From Metridium senile (Eukaryota > Cnidaria > Anthozoa > Actiniaria > Metridiidae): 64,000 bases of DNA. Under the pieces are notes generated by a model, which did not search any database, was not told the DNA's origin, and was given only the letters and a program-made list of their open reading frames with translations. Location: assembly GCA_949775045.1 (NCBI GenBank), contig OX459099.1:18398741-18462740 (forward strand). Direction: 5' to 3'. A program made the position numbers and the translations under genes. This document shows positions 1 through 10,135 of this stretch, in pieces (the first letter of the stretch is position 1; every line of letters starts with the position of its first letter).

Positions 1-247
1 GCGATTTTCATGGTCCGCGAAATTCAGTATTTCCCGTGGTGCATGCTGGTAAGTGGCCATGGATATTTAATCGTGGAAGTTACAGAGTACGTTGTTAAAG
101 TTGTTGTTTGTTTCTTTTCTTTGTAAATATTTTGGAATTAAAATAACTAATTAATTGTTGTTGGTTTTTTTAATCGTGGGAGTAAAGAGCACGTTGTAAA
201 AGTTATTGTTTTTAATATTACCGCTCTTTATACCTGAAAATTATGTA

Positions 248-449
248 TTAAAACTCTGGAACTCACTGCCAATATCTATCAGAAAAATATCAAGTCTAAC
301 TTCTTTCAAAACTGAACTAAAAACTCATCTTTTCAAATTAGCTTATTCTTTGTAATTACGTCTTTTTGTTACTGCTGTTGTTGTTTGTAACAATCAATGT
401 ATAGCGCTTAGAACAGATTTGTATTTGCGCTTTATAAATAATTATAATA

Positions 450-541
<92 letters not shown>
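248..541 (+). mobile_element. 3' end of a LINE with (ATT)n tail
   Basis: Codons 248-355 read LWNSLPISIRKISSL...TSFKTELKTHLFKLAY then stop, the usual last residues of CR1/L2-type non-LTR retrotransposon ORF2 proteins. A 3' UTR follows with the phrase TAGCGCTTAGAACAG, then about 95 bp of ATT repeats (446-541). The 5' part is absent, as expected of a truncated insertion. Similar tails occur at 17210-17790 and 22552-23046. Confidence 0.75.
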
Positions 542-544
<3 letters not shown>

Positions 545-725
545 ACAAAAACCTAAATGGAGGCTAACGCCATAACTTCACAGTTTATTTAGCCTCCATG
601 CTCAATTTCTATATTCTGTATAAAACATGTATAATAGAAGCACTCTCCAATACAAACGAATATAGAAAGAAAAAATGTATAATATAATGTATAATGTAAT
701 TAGTATATACAAAGAGCAAATAAAG

Positions 726-925
726 ATTCTATTCTATTCTATTCTATTCTATTCTATTCTATTCTATTCTATTCTATTCTATTCTATTCTATTCTATTCT
801 ATTCTATTCTATTCTATTCTATTCTATTCTATTCTATTCTATTCTATTCTATTCTATTCTATTCTATTCTATTCTATTCTATTCTATTCTATTCTATTCT
901 ATTCTATTCTATTCTATTCTATTCT
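726..925. repeat. (ATTCT)40 microsatellite
   Basis: Forty uninterrupted copies of the pentamer ATTCT, exactly 200 bp. The purity suggests recent expansion or ongoing slippage. An 89-residue ORF across it is purely a product of the repeat. Confidence 0.97.
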
Positions 926-1090
926 ATTTTTTATTTTGAAATGACTGGTTAATTGTTTTTTTTTTCATCAGAGACATCAAATACCGGAGGAGCCACACCG
1001 CCGCAGATCCTCAATTCAATATTGGACAATTTGTAGAGTTACAACGAGAGAAACCAAGCTGCTGTTCGTAGCTATAATATGAACAATTCT

Positions 1091-1320
1091 CCAGTTTCAC
1101 GTTATCTATCACCGCTGTACTATTTGACAAAAGGCGCATTTGTACAGGCTAAGCCTCTATTTGTTATCAAAATATCCACAAATCCAAAGCAAAGGACAAA
1201 AACATACTATCGCTTGACAATAGACAACACTTTTGAATTTAGTCTGAATTGAGGCTATCCCTGTGCAAATGCGCCTTTTGTCAACAAATAATACAGCGTT
1301 GCTAGATAACATGAAACTGG
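1091..1320. mobile_element. MITE, family CCAGTTTCA (copy 1)
   Basis: A 230-bp element with long imperfect terminal inverted repeats (TIRs): it starts CCAGTTTCACGTTATCTATC and ends with the inverse, ...AGATAACATGAAACTGG. Each arm holds CGCTGTACTATTTGACAAAA or its complement. There is no coding capacity. Flanks suggest a short TCT duplication. Other copies are at 34862-35055 and 54378-54572; 4352-4420 holds a decayed piece. Confidence 0.85.
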
Positions 1321-2187
1321 TCTATTTAAACATAATTTAATACCGGTCATTTTCACTATTATTCAACCAGTACCTACCCTGGGTTCTAGAGGGGATTGGG
1401 GAGAGAACGGCGGGGAGGCGGGTAACCAGTACCAGAATGCTGTACGACTTAATTAATTTTTCACCGTCTTTCTAGTGAGAATAATGCAAAATGTTTCGCC
1501 CTTTGCGGCTCTAGGCTTTGGGAAGAGAAGGGGAGTGAAGAGGGAAGAAGGGAGAGCCTGCTTCTTTCCTTCTCCCCGCCACCCCCCTCCTCCCCTCTTC
1601 TCCCTAAATCCCCAAGAGCCGCCAGGCAGGCTATTTCAGTATTCGCATTCAACTTATACATTTACCCTGGGAGACACAAGGGTCAGAGTGTCGGGTATGA
1701 TTGTCGAGAATTTTGAAAATAACCCTACAAAATACCTAAAGACCTTGAGAAAGGGCGTAGCATGGATGAGTTATAACCCATAAGACAGAAAGATATGGGC
1801 TATTTCCTTTTCGATACAATACCCTAAAAGATACCATCGAACTTCTAATACCGAATCGCTGATTTTCCCCACTAACAGATACGACGAACACGCTCGATAC
1901 TTTTATTCCGAGTCTCACCTCCCCCTCCCATGCACCACCGGATATTCCTTAATAGAAAGTACGCAAAGCATTGTGGTAAAGATATGAGGACAGTGGAGAA
2001 GGACTGGGGTGAATTTCCAAATGCTAAAAAAAAGCAACTGAATGACTCTGAAAGGGATGTGGGCTTGTACTTCATGTGAGCAGACTAGTCGTGGGAGCTA
2101 TTTTAAAAATAAAGAATATAATGTAAGAAAGCATGATAGTTCTGCTTGCATGAAGTATTACCGTAATGTTGATATGGAGCCCATTCC
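1321..2187. other. Intergenic, no gene seen
   Basis: Short ORFs overlap a purine/pyrimidine-skewed stretch (1520-1610) and are not convincing. A decayed relative of the CCCTAAAAG arrays lies at about 1704-1835, for example ACCCTAAAAGATACC at 1821. Confidence 0.5.
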
Positions 2188-2191
2188 TATA

Positions 2192-2407
2192 GCCTGGTTT
2201 TCACTAGCGACGCAACGCAAGCGCAAGCATGTGAAAACGAGACGTGAATAAGCGCAAGCGCAAACAAACTATTCACTAGTGCCACGCGCAAGCACAAACG
2301 CAAGAAAAATTCTTGCGCTTGCGCTTCCGTTATCACTGCGTCAAACGGTTTTCACGACGAAATAAGGTCTCTTGCGCTTGTGTTTGCGTCGCTAGTGAAA
2401 ACTAGGC
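2192..2407. mobile_element. MITE, GCCTGGTTTTCACTAG family, TATA duplication
   Basis: A 216-bp element with TIRs GCCTGGTTTTCACTAGCGAC and ...GTCGCTAGTGAAAACTAGGC, flanked by TATA at 2188-2191 and 2408-2411. The inside is built from GCGCAAGCGCAAAC-type words in both orientations, so the whole unit can fold on itself. Related copies: 3270-3535 and, with different internal words, 30034-30143. Confidence 0.85.
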
Positions 2408-2755
2408 TATATAGGAGTACATGCACAACCATATTGACCTATCTTTGTACACCCAGTATTTCAAATATCATTAAATAAATGCCTATTTCAATAAAGGTTT
2501 AATCTTCTTTATTATTCAAAGTTAAAAATATGACCTGTTCAAAATTACTTCCGCTCCAATGTGTTTTCCTTTGATTTTCGGGGCTATAACAGTGTGGTGT
2601 GCTCCCACATAGTAGTAAAGGGTCCTTCTAGAAATGTGTAAAAGATAATCAGTTCAAAAAGGAAAGTTGGTAGTAATTTTATAACGCGTTGCTTGTTTCT
2701 GTGAAAAACTAAAGGCGTCAATCTGATAATAGAGTGAAAACACTTTATCCATAAA

Positions 2756-3163
2756 AGTGCACCTGACGCCCTTCATGATATTTTGCAAATCTGTTTGACA
2801 TGAGGTGTATAATAAGTGTACTTAATTTTTCTTGATGTCGACATCTCCTTTCTGAGATGTAAGCATTTGAAATCTGAAAATGCAAATGAAGTGAGCAATT
2901 TTTTAAAGCTCAATATCTGTATTACTAATATTTACACTACCATTAACATTTTTACTTCTTTACAAAAACAAGCTTGCTGTCAGCTTTGAAACAAAACTTT
3001 GACAAATTCCTGGGATGACGTCACCTCATTTGCACTTTCAGATTTCAGTTCAAATCTCAGAAAGGAGGGGTCGACATCGAAAAATATTAAGTACACTTAT
3101 TATACACCTCATGTACAACAGATTTGCAAAATATCATGAAGGGCTTCATGGATCAGGTGCACT
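2756..3163. mobile_element. MITE, AGTGCACCTGACGCCC family (copy 1)
   Basis: A 408-bp element. The left arm starts AGTGCACCTGACGCCCTTCA and the right arm is its imperfect inverse ending ...TGATCAGGTGCACT. About 100 bp of each arm pair (TGTATAATAAGTGTACTTAA, then a GTCGACATC block). A second copy lies in opposite internal orientation at 9305-9689. Confidence 0.85.
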
Positions 3164-3269
3164 TTGATTAAAATAACATTGCTACTGTGTAGTAGTTCTT
3201 ATTTAGTGACTATTAGTCACTAGAGCAAAAACACTAAAACCATGAAATAAAACCAAAATAGTTACTAAA

Positions 3270-3535
3270 GCCTGGTTTTCACTAGCTACGCATGCAAACG
3301 CAAGTGCCAACGCAAGCGCAAGCTAGAGAGAGACTTTATTTCGTCCTGAAAACTGAGTTGACGCAGTGATAACGCAAACGCAAGATATAAAAAAGTTTCC
3401 TTTTTCCTTGCGTTTGCGTTTGCGCGTGGCACTAGTACTAGTGTGTTTGCGCTTGCGCTTATTCACATCTCGTTTTCACTATGAAATTAACCCTTGTGTT
3501 TGCGCTTGCGTACGTTGCCTTGCGTTATAGAGAAA
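3270..3535. mobile_element. MITE, GCCTGGTTTTCACTAG family (decayed)
   Basis: The left end GCCTGGTTTTCACTAGCTAC matches the element at 2192-2407, and the inside carries the same TTGCGTTTGCG words. The right end is eroded, so the boundary is approximate. A block at 3175-3268 (TTAGTGACTATTAGTCACTA, then ACACTAAAACCATGAAAT) belongs to the family also seen at 46510-46745. Confidence 0.7.
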
Positions 3536-3621
3536 TAAAGAGTGCATTTATTATAATTGATAATTATTTTGATATGTAAGTGAATGACGACCAAAGGAGC
3601 TATACCGCTGATTTAAAATTA

Positions 3622-3790
3622 CAGTGAGGATACTCGAACCGTGAACACTTGACATTTTTCATGTTATTATTTTCTGAACCTTCTACTGCTTCAAAACCTC
3701 TAAAAATAAAGCAGTGAGTTCAAATACACTGAGTGTTCATAATAGATTTTATTCCTAATCTATTTACTCGTGGGATGTGGGTCCTCACTG
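3622..3790. mobile_element. Tc1/mariner-like MITE, CAGTGAGGATACTCG family
   Basis: A 169-bp element flanked by TA on both sides (3620-3621, 3791-3792), starting CAGTGAGGATACTCGAACCG and ending ...GTCCTCACTG. TA target duplication with CAGTG ends is typical of the Tc1/mariner superfamily. Copies sit in the G-alpha gene at 41342-41553 and 48092-48621. Confidence 0.85.
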
Positions 3791-4004
3791 TAAAGCTATA
3801 AGCTATAAGCTTTCGAGTTGGCCTGACCTTGCTTTTCACATATTCTTATCAAAACAATATTAAACTATACTAAAAACGGTATGCCATTTAATTCAAACTT
3901 GTTTTTTTTTTAAGTTTTGCAAAGGTAATAATTTAAAGAAGTTAATATCATTTGCAGAATCAAATTATACAGAAAACAAACAAACAAAATCACACTAAGA
4001 GCTA

Positions 4005-4192
4005 CACCTACTTGCAAGAGCGTCGTTGTCATACAACATTTGAACATTTGTAATTTAGTGGATTAGGAATAAATTAAAAGTACAAAAGAAGATCATTGAA
4101 GCAGAACTCTTTCTTTTGTACTTTTGATTTATTCCTAATCCACTACATTACAAATGTTCAAATGTTAATGACAACGTTCTTGCAAGTAGGTG
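4005..4192. mobile_element. Fold-back MITE, CACCTACTTGCAAG family (copy 1)
   Basis: A 188-bp near-perfect hairpin flanked by TA (4003-4004, 4193-4194). Ends are CACCTACTTGCAAG and its inverse; the loop reads AGAAGATCATTGAAGCAGAA. A second copy at 34337-34564 keeps the loop almost unchanged. Confidence 0.9.
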
Positions 4193-4529
4193 TAACGGCA
4201 TAGTAGGAGGAGAGGGAGGATAAATCAGCGAAACGAGTATATAAACAACACAGAAAAAAACATGGTTAGAACTGAATTAAAGCTAGGGCAAAAAAATACT
4301 GTAGTTTTTAATATTTTGTCGAAATAACAACGGGCTAATATATTTTAAAAGGCCTGGTTTCCATGCAACTTCGCGGCCGCCATTGGACAGCTGTACTGTT
4401 GACAAAAGGCTATAATCCGTTTTTTGGCTTTCTTTGTTGTCATGCATGGCCGGCTCCATTGTTTTTGCATGGCTTGACCTATATTAAACAAGAGTAAATA
4501 TTATTCCATGCTGGATCTAGTCTGGTAAA

Positions 4530-5861
4530 ATGAGGCCTTCGAGTGCTAAACGGTTGACGCTTTTCTGCAGCTTAAGCGTGGCATTCTACATTCTAGTCCT
4601 TCGCACTACTAAGCCAAATTTCAAAAGGATCAAAAGTGAAATTGTTCATTATGCTGAAAAGTACCGTGTAATCGAAGCATCGTGGATTCCACTGGTAAAA
4701 CCTATACCCAACAACACAGCATGGAATAAAGTCATTTTATTCTACACGCCATATTTTCGAAGCATGCCTTGGTCTCAAACGAATAAAATGGAAATGAATC
4801 TGAAATCGCCAGCTGGGCAGCCATGTAAAGTTTCTTCATGTTACATCTCATACGCTCGTCAAGATTTACAGAGAAGCGACGCTGTGCTGTTCCATTTACC
4901 ATCTCATCTCATGCCATGGGAAAATGAAATGAGGGAGCTTTTCTCTCGTAAACAAGAAGGACAAAAATGGGTCTTGTTTAGTGAAGAAAATCCTATGGAT
5001 TCTGCAGAATACCCTATGAATACGTTGAACAATATGATTGATATAACAATTTCTTATCATCGTAAATCTAACATAAAGAGTTTGTATGGGTATTATATAC
5101 CAAACAATGACAGTTCCAATGCGAAAGAAGTTGAAAAACTTCTTGAAAAGAACAGTTTTTCGTCTGGAAAAGATCGTTTAGTTTTGTGGTTTGCGAGTAA
5201 CTGCGTTACACCTAGACTAGACATCGTGAAAGCTATTTCTAAGTATATACAAGTCGATGTCTATGGGCGCTGCCAAAAGTACTTCTACAACCAAACAGGT
5301 CAGTGCGGAAAAAATAGCCACAACTGTCACGCTTTGGCTAAACGCTATAAGTTTTACTTAGCCATCGAGAATTTTCAATGTGAGGATTACGTGACTGAGA
5401 AATACTGGCGTAACGCACTGTCACGCGGTATTGTTCCTGTGGTAGTTGCAGGGCACTACAACAAAGACTTAATGATCCCTGGTTCTTATATTGACATATT
5501 GGACTTCCCTAATGCAGGAGCCCTTGCTGAATATCTTCACTACCTTGACTCTAATGATACTGCCTATAACATGTATTTTTATTGGAAAAAGAATTACGTA
5601 GCTGTTGATCAAAAACTACCAACTTGGATTTGTGATTTGTGCGAATTACTTCATCAAAATCATTCCCTTCCGCCATGGAATATGGAGAGATTTTGGGGAG
5701 TTAAGTACAACTGCCTTGCAGATGATGAGTACATTAGAACTGAATGGCTGAAATCAAAAGCCAGCTTGGTGACGAGATTGAACAAAGGGGAGACTTGCTG
5801 GACTTTTGTAGTCTTTAATATTTTTTACCTTATCTGGGCTTCCTGTGTTACAGATTGTTGA
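4530..5861 (+). CDS. Alpha-1,3-fucosyltransferase (GT10 family), single exon
   Basis: A 443-residue protein that should transfer fucose from GDP-fucose to N-acetylglucosamine or related acceptors in the Golgi. It has a short basic N-terminus, a signal-anchor at about residues 9-26 (type II topology), a stem, the GT10 N-terminal domain, and the catalytic domain. The GT10 signature FYLAIENFQCEDYVTEKYW is at about residues 275-293; WFASNC precedes it near residue 220, and paired cysteines (WICDLC) lie near the end. Length fits the family and the frame is open without introns. I chose the first ATG because it places the anchor correctly. The last 15 or so residues (NIFYLIWASCVTDC) look unlike the family and are partly encoded by a GGGCTTCCTGTG word that recurs in nearby repeats. 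A MITE starts 21 bp past the stop. The exact acceptor and vertebrate FUT counterpart cannot be told. Confidence 0.92.
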   Translation: MRPSSAKRLTLFCSLSVAFYILVLRTTKPNFKRIKSEIVHYAEKYRVIEASWIPLVKPIPNNTAWNKVILFYTPYFRSMPWSQTNKMEMNLKSPAGQPCKVSSCYISYARQDLQRSDAVLFHLPSHLMPWENEMRELFSRKQEGQKWVLFSEENPMDSAEYPMNTLNNMIDITISYHRKSNIKSLYGYYIPNNDSSNAKEVEKLLEKNSFSSGKDRLVLWFASNCVTPRLDIVKAISKYIQVDVYGRCQKYFYNQTGQCGKNSHNCHALAKRYKFYLAIENFQCEDYVTEKYWRNALSRGIVPVVVAGHYNKDLMIPGSYIDILDFPNAGALAEYLHYLDSNDTAYNMYFYWKKNYVAVDQKLPTWICDLCELLHQNHSLPPWNMERFWGVKYNCLADDEYIRTEWLKSKASLVTRLNKGETCWTFVVFNIFYLIWASCVTDC

Positions 5862-5881
5862 ACAAGAGGGTCAAGTTTTTA

Positions 5882-6122
5882 CACAGGGAGCCCAAGCTCG
5901 TCACTTGTGATGTTTTACAGTAAATGTATGGAGTCGCGAAACATTCTTTCGCTGTGCCTCAAATATACAATAGTTAAGACTCTGTTTGACATAGATAGTT
6001 GTGTATAACTGTTTTCTAGTCTGTGACTGAGTTTTAGCTCAATTAGAGCGATTTTGACGATATTTCGCGACTCAATACATTTACTGTAAAACATCACAAG
6101 TGACGAGATTGGGCTCCCTGTG
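5882..6122. mobile_element. MITE, CACAGGGAGCCCAAG ends, 7-bp duplication
   Basis: A 241-bp element with long TIRs (about 60 bp per arm, starting CACAGGGAGCCCAAGCTCGT). It is flanked by GTTTTTA at 5875-5881 and again at 6123-6129, a perfect 7-bp target duplication. It sits directly behind the fucosyltransferase stop codon and so probably lies in its 3' UTR. Confidence 0.85.
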
Positions 6123-6129
6123 GTTTTTA

Positions 6130-6583
6130 ACCATTCAAGATTGTAAGAAAAGTTATATTAATATATATTGTTATAAAGTTATATAAAAGTTGTATAAATT
6201 ACAAACATTAAAAGCGTGCAACATTAATAGTACTATATAAATCAACGTGATCGTATCACGTTCGTGATATATAGTGATATATATGCACGAACGACAACAC
6301 AAAGCCAGTCTCCCGCCATTTTTATTCTGCTAATCATAACATTAATCACATGACAGCTTTTGGTTTATGTCGTATTACTAGAACTAACAATAACCGTAAA
6401 TCTAAAGAAATGCGACTAATTCATTCCTTAGGTACACAGCAACCTTTCGGCATGAATGAACGATTCGCTTTCAATTAATTTTTCCATTGTTCTTTAACTC
6501 CTCCTGTATTTTCTATCGCTTTTTGATTGGTTTATCACTTTTCCCGCTTCTTATTTATACTCGGTATCTCTCTTAGTCTAACT
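6130..6583. other. Intergenic, no gene seen
   Basis: AT-rich sequence with a small palindrome around 6250 (ATCACGTTCGTGAT). No coding frame, RNA gene or element boundary is visible. Confidence 0.5.
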
Positions 6584-6730
6584 CTTTCACTCCGACGAAG
6601 GGCTAAAGCTCGAAACTTCAGTAAAGTTAAGTCAACATTTTTTACGGTGTTACAAATTTCATTATATTACAGCCTATCATTTATATCAAACACCGACGCA
6701 GCCTATACTAGTTTACTCGCTAGTTTCCAT
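6584..6730 (+). mobile_element. Repeat with hammerhead-ribozyme-like segment (copy 1)
   Basis: Positions 6584-6626 read CTTTCACTCCGACGAAGG, then GCTAAAGCTCGAAAC, then TTCAGTAAAG. CTTTCACT can pair with AGTAAAG (stem I), and GGGC/GCTC form a short stem II between CCGACGA and GAAAC, the layout of a hammerhead. The core differs from the consensus CUGANGA at one base, and the cleavage triplet is UUC rather than GUC, so this copy looks decayed. Shared downstream sequence runs to GTTTACTCGCTAGTTTCC. Copies: 11731-11858 and 55640-55865. Confidence 0.6.
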
Positions 6731-6862
6731 TGATAATGATAATGATAATGCATGATAATGATAATGATAATGATAATGATAATGATAATGATAATGATAA
6801 TGATAATGATAATGATAATGATAATGATAATGATAATGATAATGATAATGATAATGATAATG

Positions 6863-6936
<74 letters not shown>
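6731..6936. repeat. (TGATAA)n running into (TAA)n
   Basis: About 158 bp of the hexamer TGATAA with one ATGC break near 6750, changing to pure TAA from about 6889. The TAA part abuts the 5' junction of the retrotransposon that follows. Confidence 0.95.
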
Positions 6937-6937
<1 letters not shown>

Positions 6938-8924
6938 GTAGATTAATTACCTTTATAAAGAACATTATTCACAAATGGAAAATCACTTTGTTTGCCCCAA
7001 CAACTAATGGAAAAGAATCGATAGGGCCATTTAGCATCCAACGAGGTATATTACAAGGTGACTCTTTTTGTGTAAACTTGTTTACACTATGTTTAAACCC
7101 CATTGCATGGTACTTACATACAACAGAAGGATACACAATGACACACGAGAGAAGAATCAAAATCACGCACTGTCTATTTGTAGACGACCTCAAATCATAC
7201 CACAAGAGCGCGGTTAAAGCAGCAACAATCACAAACAAGCTACAGCAGATGTTTAAGGACATCGGCCTTACATGGGGACTCAATAAATGTGCTGCCATCC
7301 ATATGAGAAGAGGTAAACGGGAAAAAAGAGATGATCTGCCCCTTGGCAACGATGAAAGTATTCCAGTACTTGGAGAGGAAGATTACTATAAGTACCTTGG
7401 AAAGTTTGAAAACACGACACAACTTGAGAAAGAAGTACAGAAAACAGCAAGCAAAGAATACATTAGACGAGTCTCATTAATTTGGTCGTCCCCTCTTTCT
7501 ATACCACGGAAAGTCAAAGCTACACAAACCTTTGCCATTCCTGTCTTACTATACCACATGTGGACCACTGATTGGCCTATAGACATCTTGAAAGAACTTG
7601 ACAGACGAACTCGTCGAGTTATAAATGACAACAGCTGCAAACACAAGCATGAGTCGCTACCACTCCTTTACCTCCCACCCTCTAGGGGGGGCAAAGGTTT
7701 GATGGAAATCGAAAACCTTTACAAAACAACAAAGATAAAGCTAGCCCACTATATCACATGCAGTGTCGACCCACACGTCCAACTTGTAAGATCCTACCAA
7801 GATGCCAAAGAAAAGAAAGCCCAAAGATCTATTATTAAAGATGCAAAAACATTCGCAACCCAATTTAATCTAGACATAACCTATGATACGGAAAACAAAA
7901 GAACAGTCATTAAATCTGACAACACAGTTATAGAAGTAAATAACTGCCAGCCAAAAAGTATCAAGCCCATCCTGAAGAAGGAAGTTATAAGAAAGTACGA
8001 ACACGAAGTTGAACAACAGCCTTGGGTAGGTCAGTTTATGGTTAAACAGTGGCAAAACAAAGACCTACACAAAGAATGGTGCGATATTACAAAAGTCTGG
8101 AAAAACATCCCAACAGTAGTTTACAGTATCCATACAAGTATCATCCAGCAACTATTAACAACGAAAGTATATAAAGTAAAGAAACTGCAAGGAGAGAATG
8201 ATGATCTTAAATGCAGATTTTGCCGCGATAAACACGAAAATATTACTCATATCATGTGCAGCTGCCCTGCCATAGCCCAATCACTCTACAAATCTAGACA
8301 TGACCACATGCTTAGGCCTGTATATTATGCAGTCCTAAAGAAGTTTAGATTGATCGATGATGAAGACAAAACAACACCCTGGCACAAAGAACCACCACCA
8401 AAGAGCTGCATCGAAAACGAAAACGCAAAAGTGCTATGGGATATCCCCATTTATCAAGACACAGCACCAAGCAACGGAGCAAACAAACCCGACATTATCG
8501 TATGTGACAAAGCGTGCAAGCAATGGATAATATTAGAAGGAACTATCTGCAATGTAGGAACAATAAAACAAAGAGATGAAATGAAAACTGCTAAATATAC
8601 CGACCTGAGATCAAGTCTCAAAAGACTGTATCCTGGCTATAAAATCACACAGGTCAACATTGTGTTTGACTTTTTAGCAGGATATCACGAAAATTTGATA
8701 GACAATCTCTCTAGCATAGGAATAACAGAAGGACTAACTATTATAAGAAAGTGCCAGAAATGGGTTATCTCACAGAACTGTGAGATTGTTAAACGTTTAT
8801 ACAATTATTAGATATGATCATGTACATCTTTATAAGTTTAGACACACAGATATTTGCTTAGGCAATCTATGCCCGCAATATTTGTTCACAGAATGTAAAA
8901 ACATAGTCTGAAGTTTAAATAAAC

Positions 8925-8958
<34 letters not shown>
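6937..8958 (+). mobile_element. 5'-truncated non-LTR retrotransposon, R2/R4-like with RLE domain
   Basis: One open frame (about 6940-8811, roughly 620 residues past the microsatellite) encodes the C-terminal part of a reverse transcriptase. RGILQGDS and the FVDD active-site motif are present, but the upstream motif A region is missing. A CCHC-type knuckle follows (CRFCRDKHENITHIMCSC), then a region with KPDIIVCD and, about ten residues on, LEGT, which fits the PD-(D/E)xK restriction-like endonuclease of R2/R4/NeSL-type elements. A short 3' UTR ends in (AAT)n at 8925-8958. The frame is undamaged, so the insertion is probably young, but without motif A it cannot be active. The N-terminal Asn/Asp run of the frame is only microsatellite translation. 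Confidence 0.85.
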
Positions 8959-9184
8959 TAAATAATATAGACTGAATCGAAAAATTGCGACCTCGATCCT
9001 TTTGGTCTTGACTGTCTAGCCTCGTGTTCACGCTGAAACACAATAGAGTTTTCACATGTATGGCAGGTTGGTCAGTCAAGAACAATAGTTTTTCAAATTA
9101 GTTTTTTTTTACGCAATGTGATTCATTAGAAAAGTGGCAGCCACACGATTGGTGGCAGCCATATAAAAAACTGCCGGGGGGCCT

Positions 9185-9800
9185 CACCCCGCTACGGGCC
9201 TGGATCAGCAACAGGAAGCCAGTGTAAGTCAATAAGGACAGGAGTGATGTGATCATGTTTTCGAGATAAAGTGACGAGACGCGCAGAAGCATTTTGAACG
9301 TTAAAGTGCATGATATTTTCATGATATTTTCTGAGATATAAACATTTGAAATCTGAAAATGCAAATGAGGTGACGTCATCCCAGGAATTTGTCAAAGTTT
9401 TGTTTCAAAGCTGACAGCAAGCTTGTTTTTGTAAAGAAGTAAAAATGTTAATGGTAGTGTAAATATTAGTAATACAGATATATTGAGCTTTAAAAAATTG
9501 CTATAATTATTTCCAGAGAACTTTTGTATATTTAATGAGGCCTGGGTAGACGTCACTTCATTTGCATTTTCAGATTTCAAATGCTTATATCTCAGAAAAG
9601 AGATGTCGACATCAAGAAAAATTAAGTACACTTATTATACACCTTGTCAAACAGATTTGCAAAATATCATGAAGGGCGTCAGGTGCACTTTAACAGCTTG
9701 AAGTTTGTCAATGAGATGTTTAGGGAGTCCAAAGAGTAGAGAATTACAATTATCAAGTTTTGAAGTTATGAACGCATGAATGAGAGTTTCAGTAGTCTTG
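9185..9800 (-). mobile_element. CR1/L2-type LINE fragment, split by a MITE
   Basis: On the minus strand 9300-9185 encodes ASARLVTLSRKHDHITPVL and LHWLPV, the conserved C-terminal part of LINE ORF2. Its upstream part, reading DNCNSLLFGLPKHLIDKL, lies at about 9800-9694. A MITE at 9305-9689 separates the two pieces. Confidence 0.75.
9305..9689. mobile_element. MITE, AGTGCACCTGACGCCC family (copy 2)
   Basis: The right arm ends ...GGCGTCAGGTGCACT before TTAA (9690-9693). The left arm begins AGTGCA after TTAA (9301-9304) but has lost about 60 bp. The inside matches 2756-3163 in inverse orientation. TTAA on both sides suggests a piggyBac- or Kolobok-type target. It interrupts the LINE fragment. 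Confidence 0.8.
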
Positions 9801-9813
9801 AGGGAGATATATT

Positions 9814-10135
9814 TTGTCTCCACTACATATAGTTAATAACACCACACAACACTTGACGCATGGGCTGGTTGGTCAGCCGGCATGGCCCATGATAACACAT
9901 TTTATTGAAGATAATTCAAGGATAATATCTATCATTACAAAATCTAAAAATTATAGCCAGTCACCAAAACCTAAAACCACTTTGTGGAAAAATAGGAACG
10001 TGAACCCCCTACAATTGCTATATAATGCATACCCGTTTGGGGTTTTAAGGTTTACATGGCGATATAACAACAATACAGTGTCTTCCATTGAAAATCTAAG
10101 CATCTGCTATATATTAATTATAGTGAAAACTTAAG
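9814..10135. repeat. Duplicated segment, also at 20382-20917
   Basis: This block, from TTTTGTCTCCACTACATATA through GTGAAAACTTAAG, reappears at 20377-20917 with a few percent divergence and two insertions or deletions. It ends right at the stop codon of the minus-strand fibrinogen-domain gene, so it supplies that gene's 3' flank. TTTATT at 9901-9906 is a possible polyadenylation signal on the minus strand. Confidence 0.8.

Noticed and set aside
675..944. 89-residue ORF of repeated Phe-Tyr-Ser-Ile-Leu
   Set aside because: It is only translation of the ATTCT array.
1475..1783. 102-residue plus ORF
   Set aside because: Overlaps a pyrimidine-rich tract with antisense ORFs of similar length; no domain and no splice context.
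6720..6965. 81-residue minus ORF of Leu-Ser repeats
   Set aside because: Produced by the TGATAA/TAA microsatellite.
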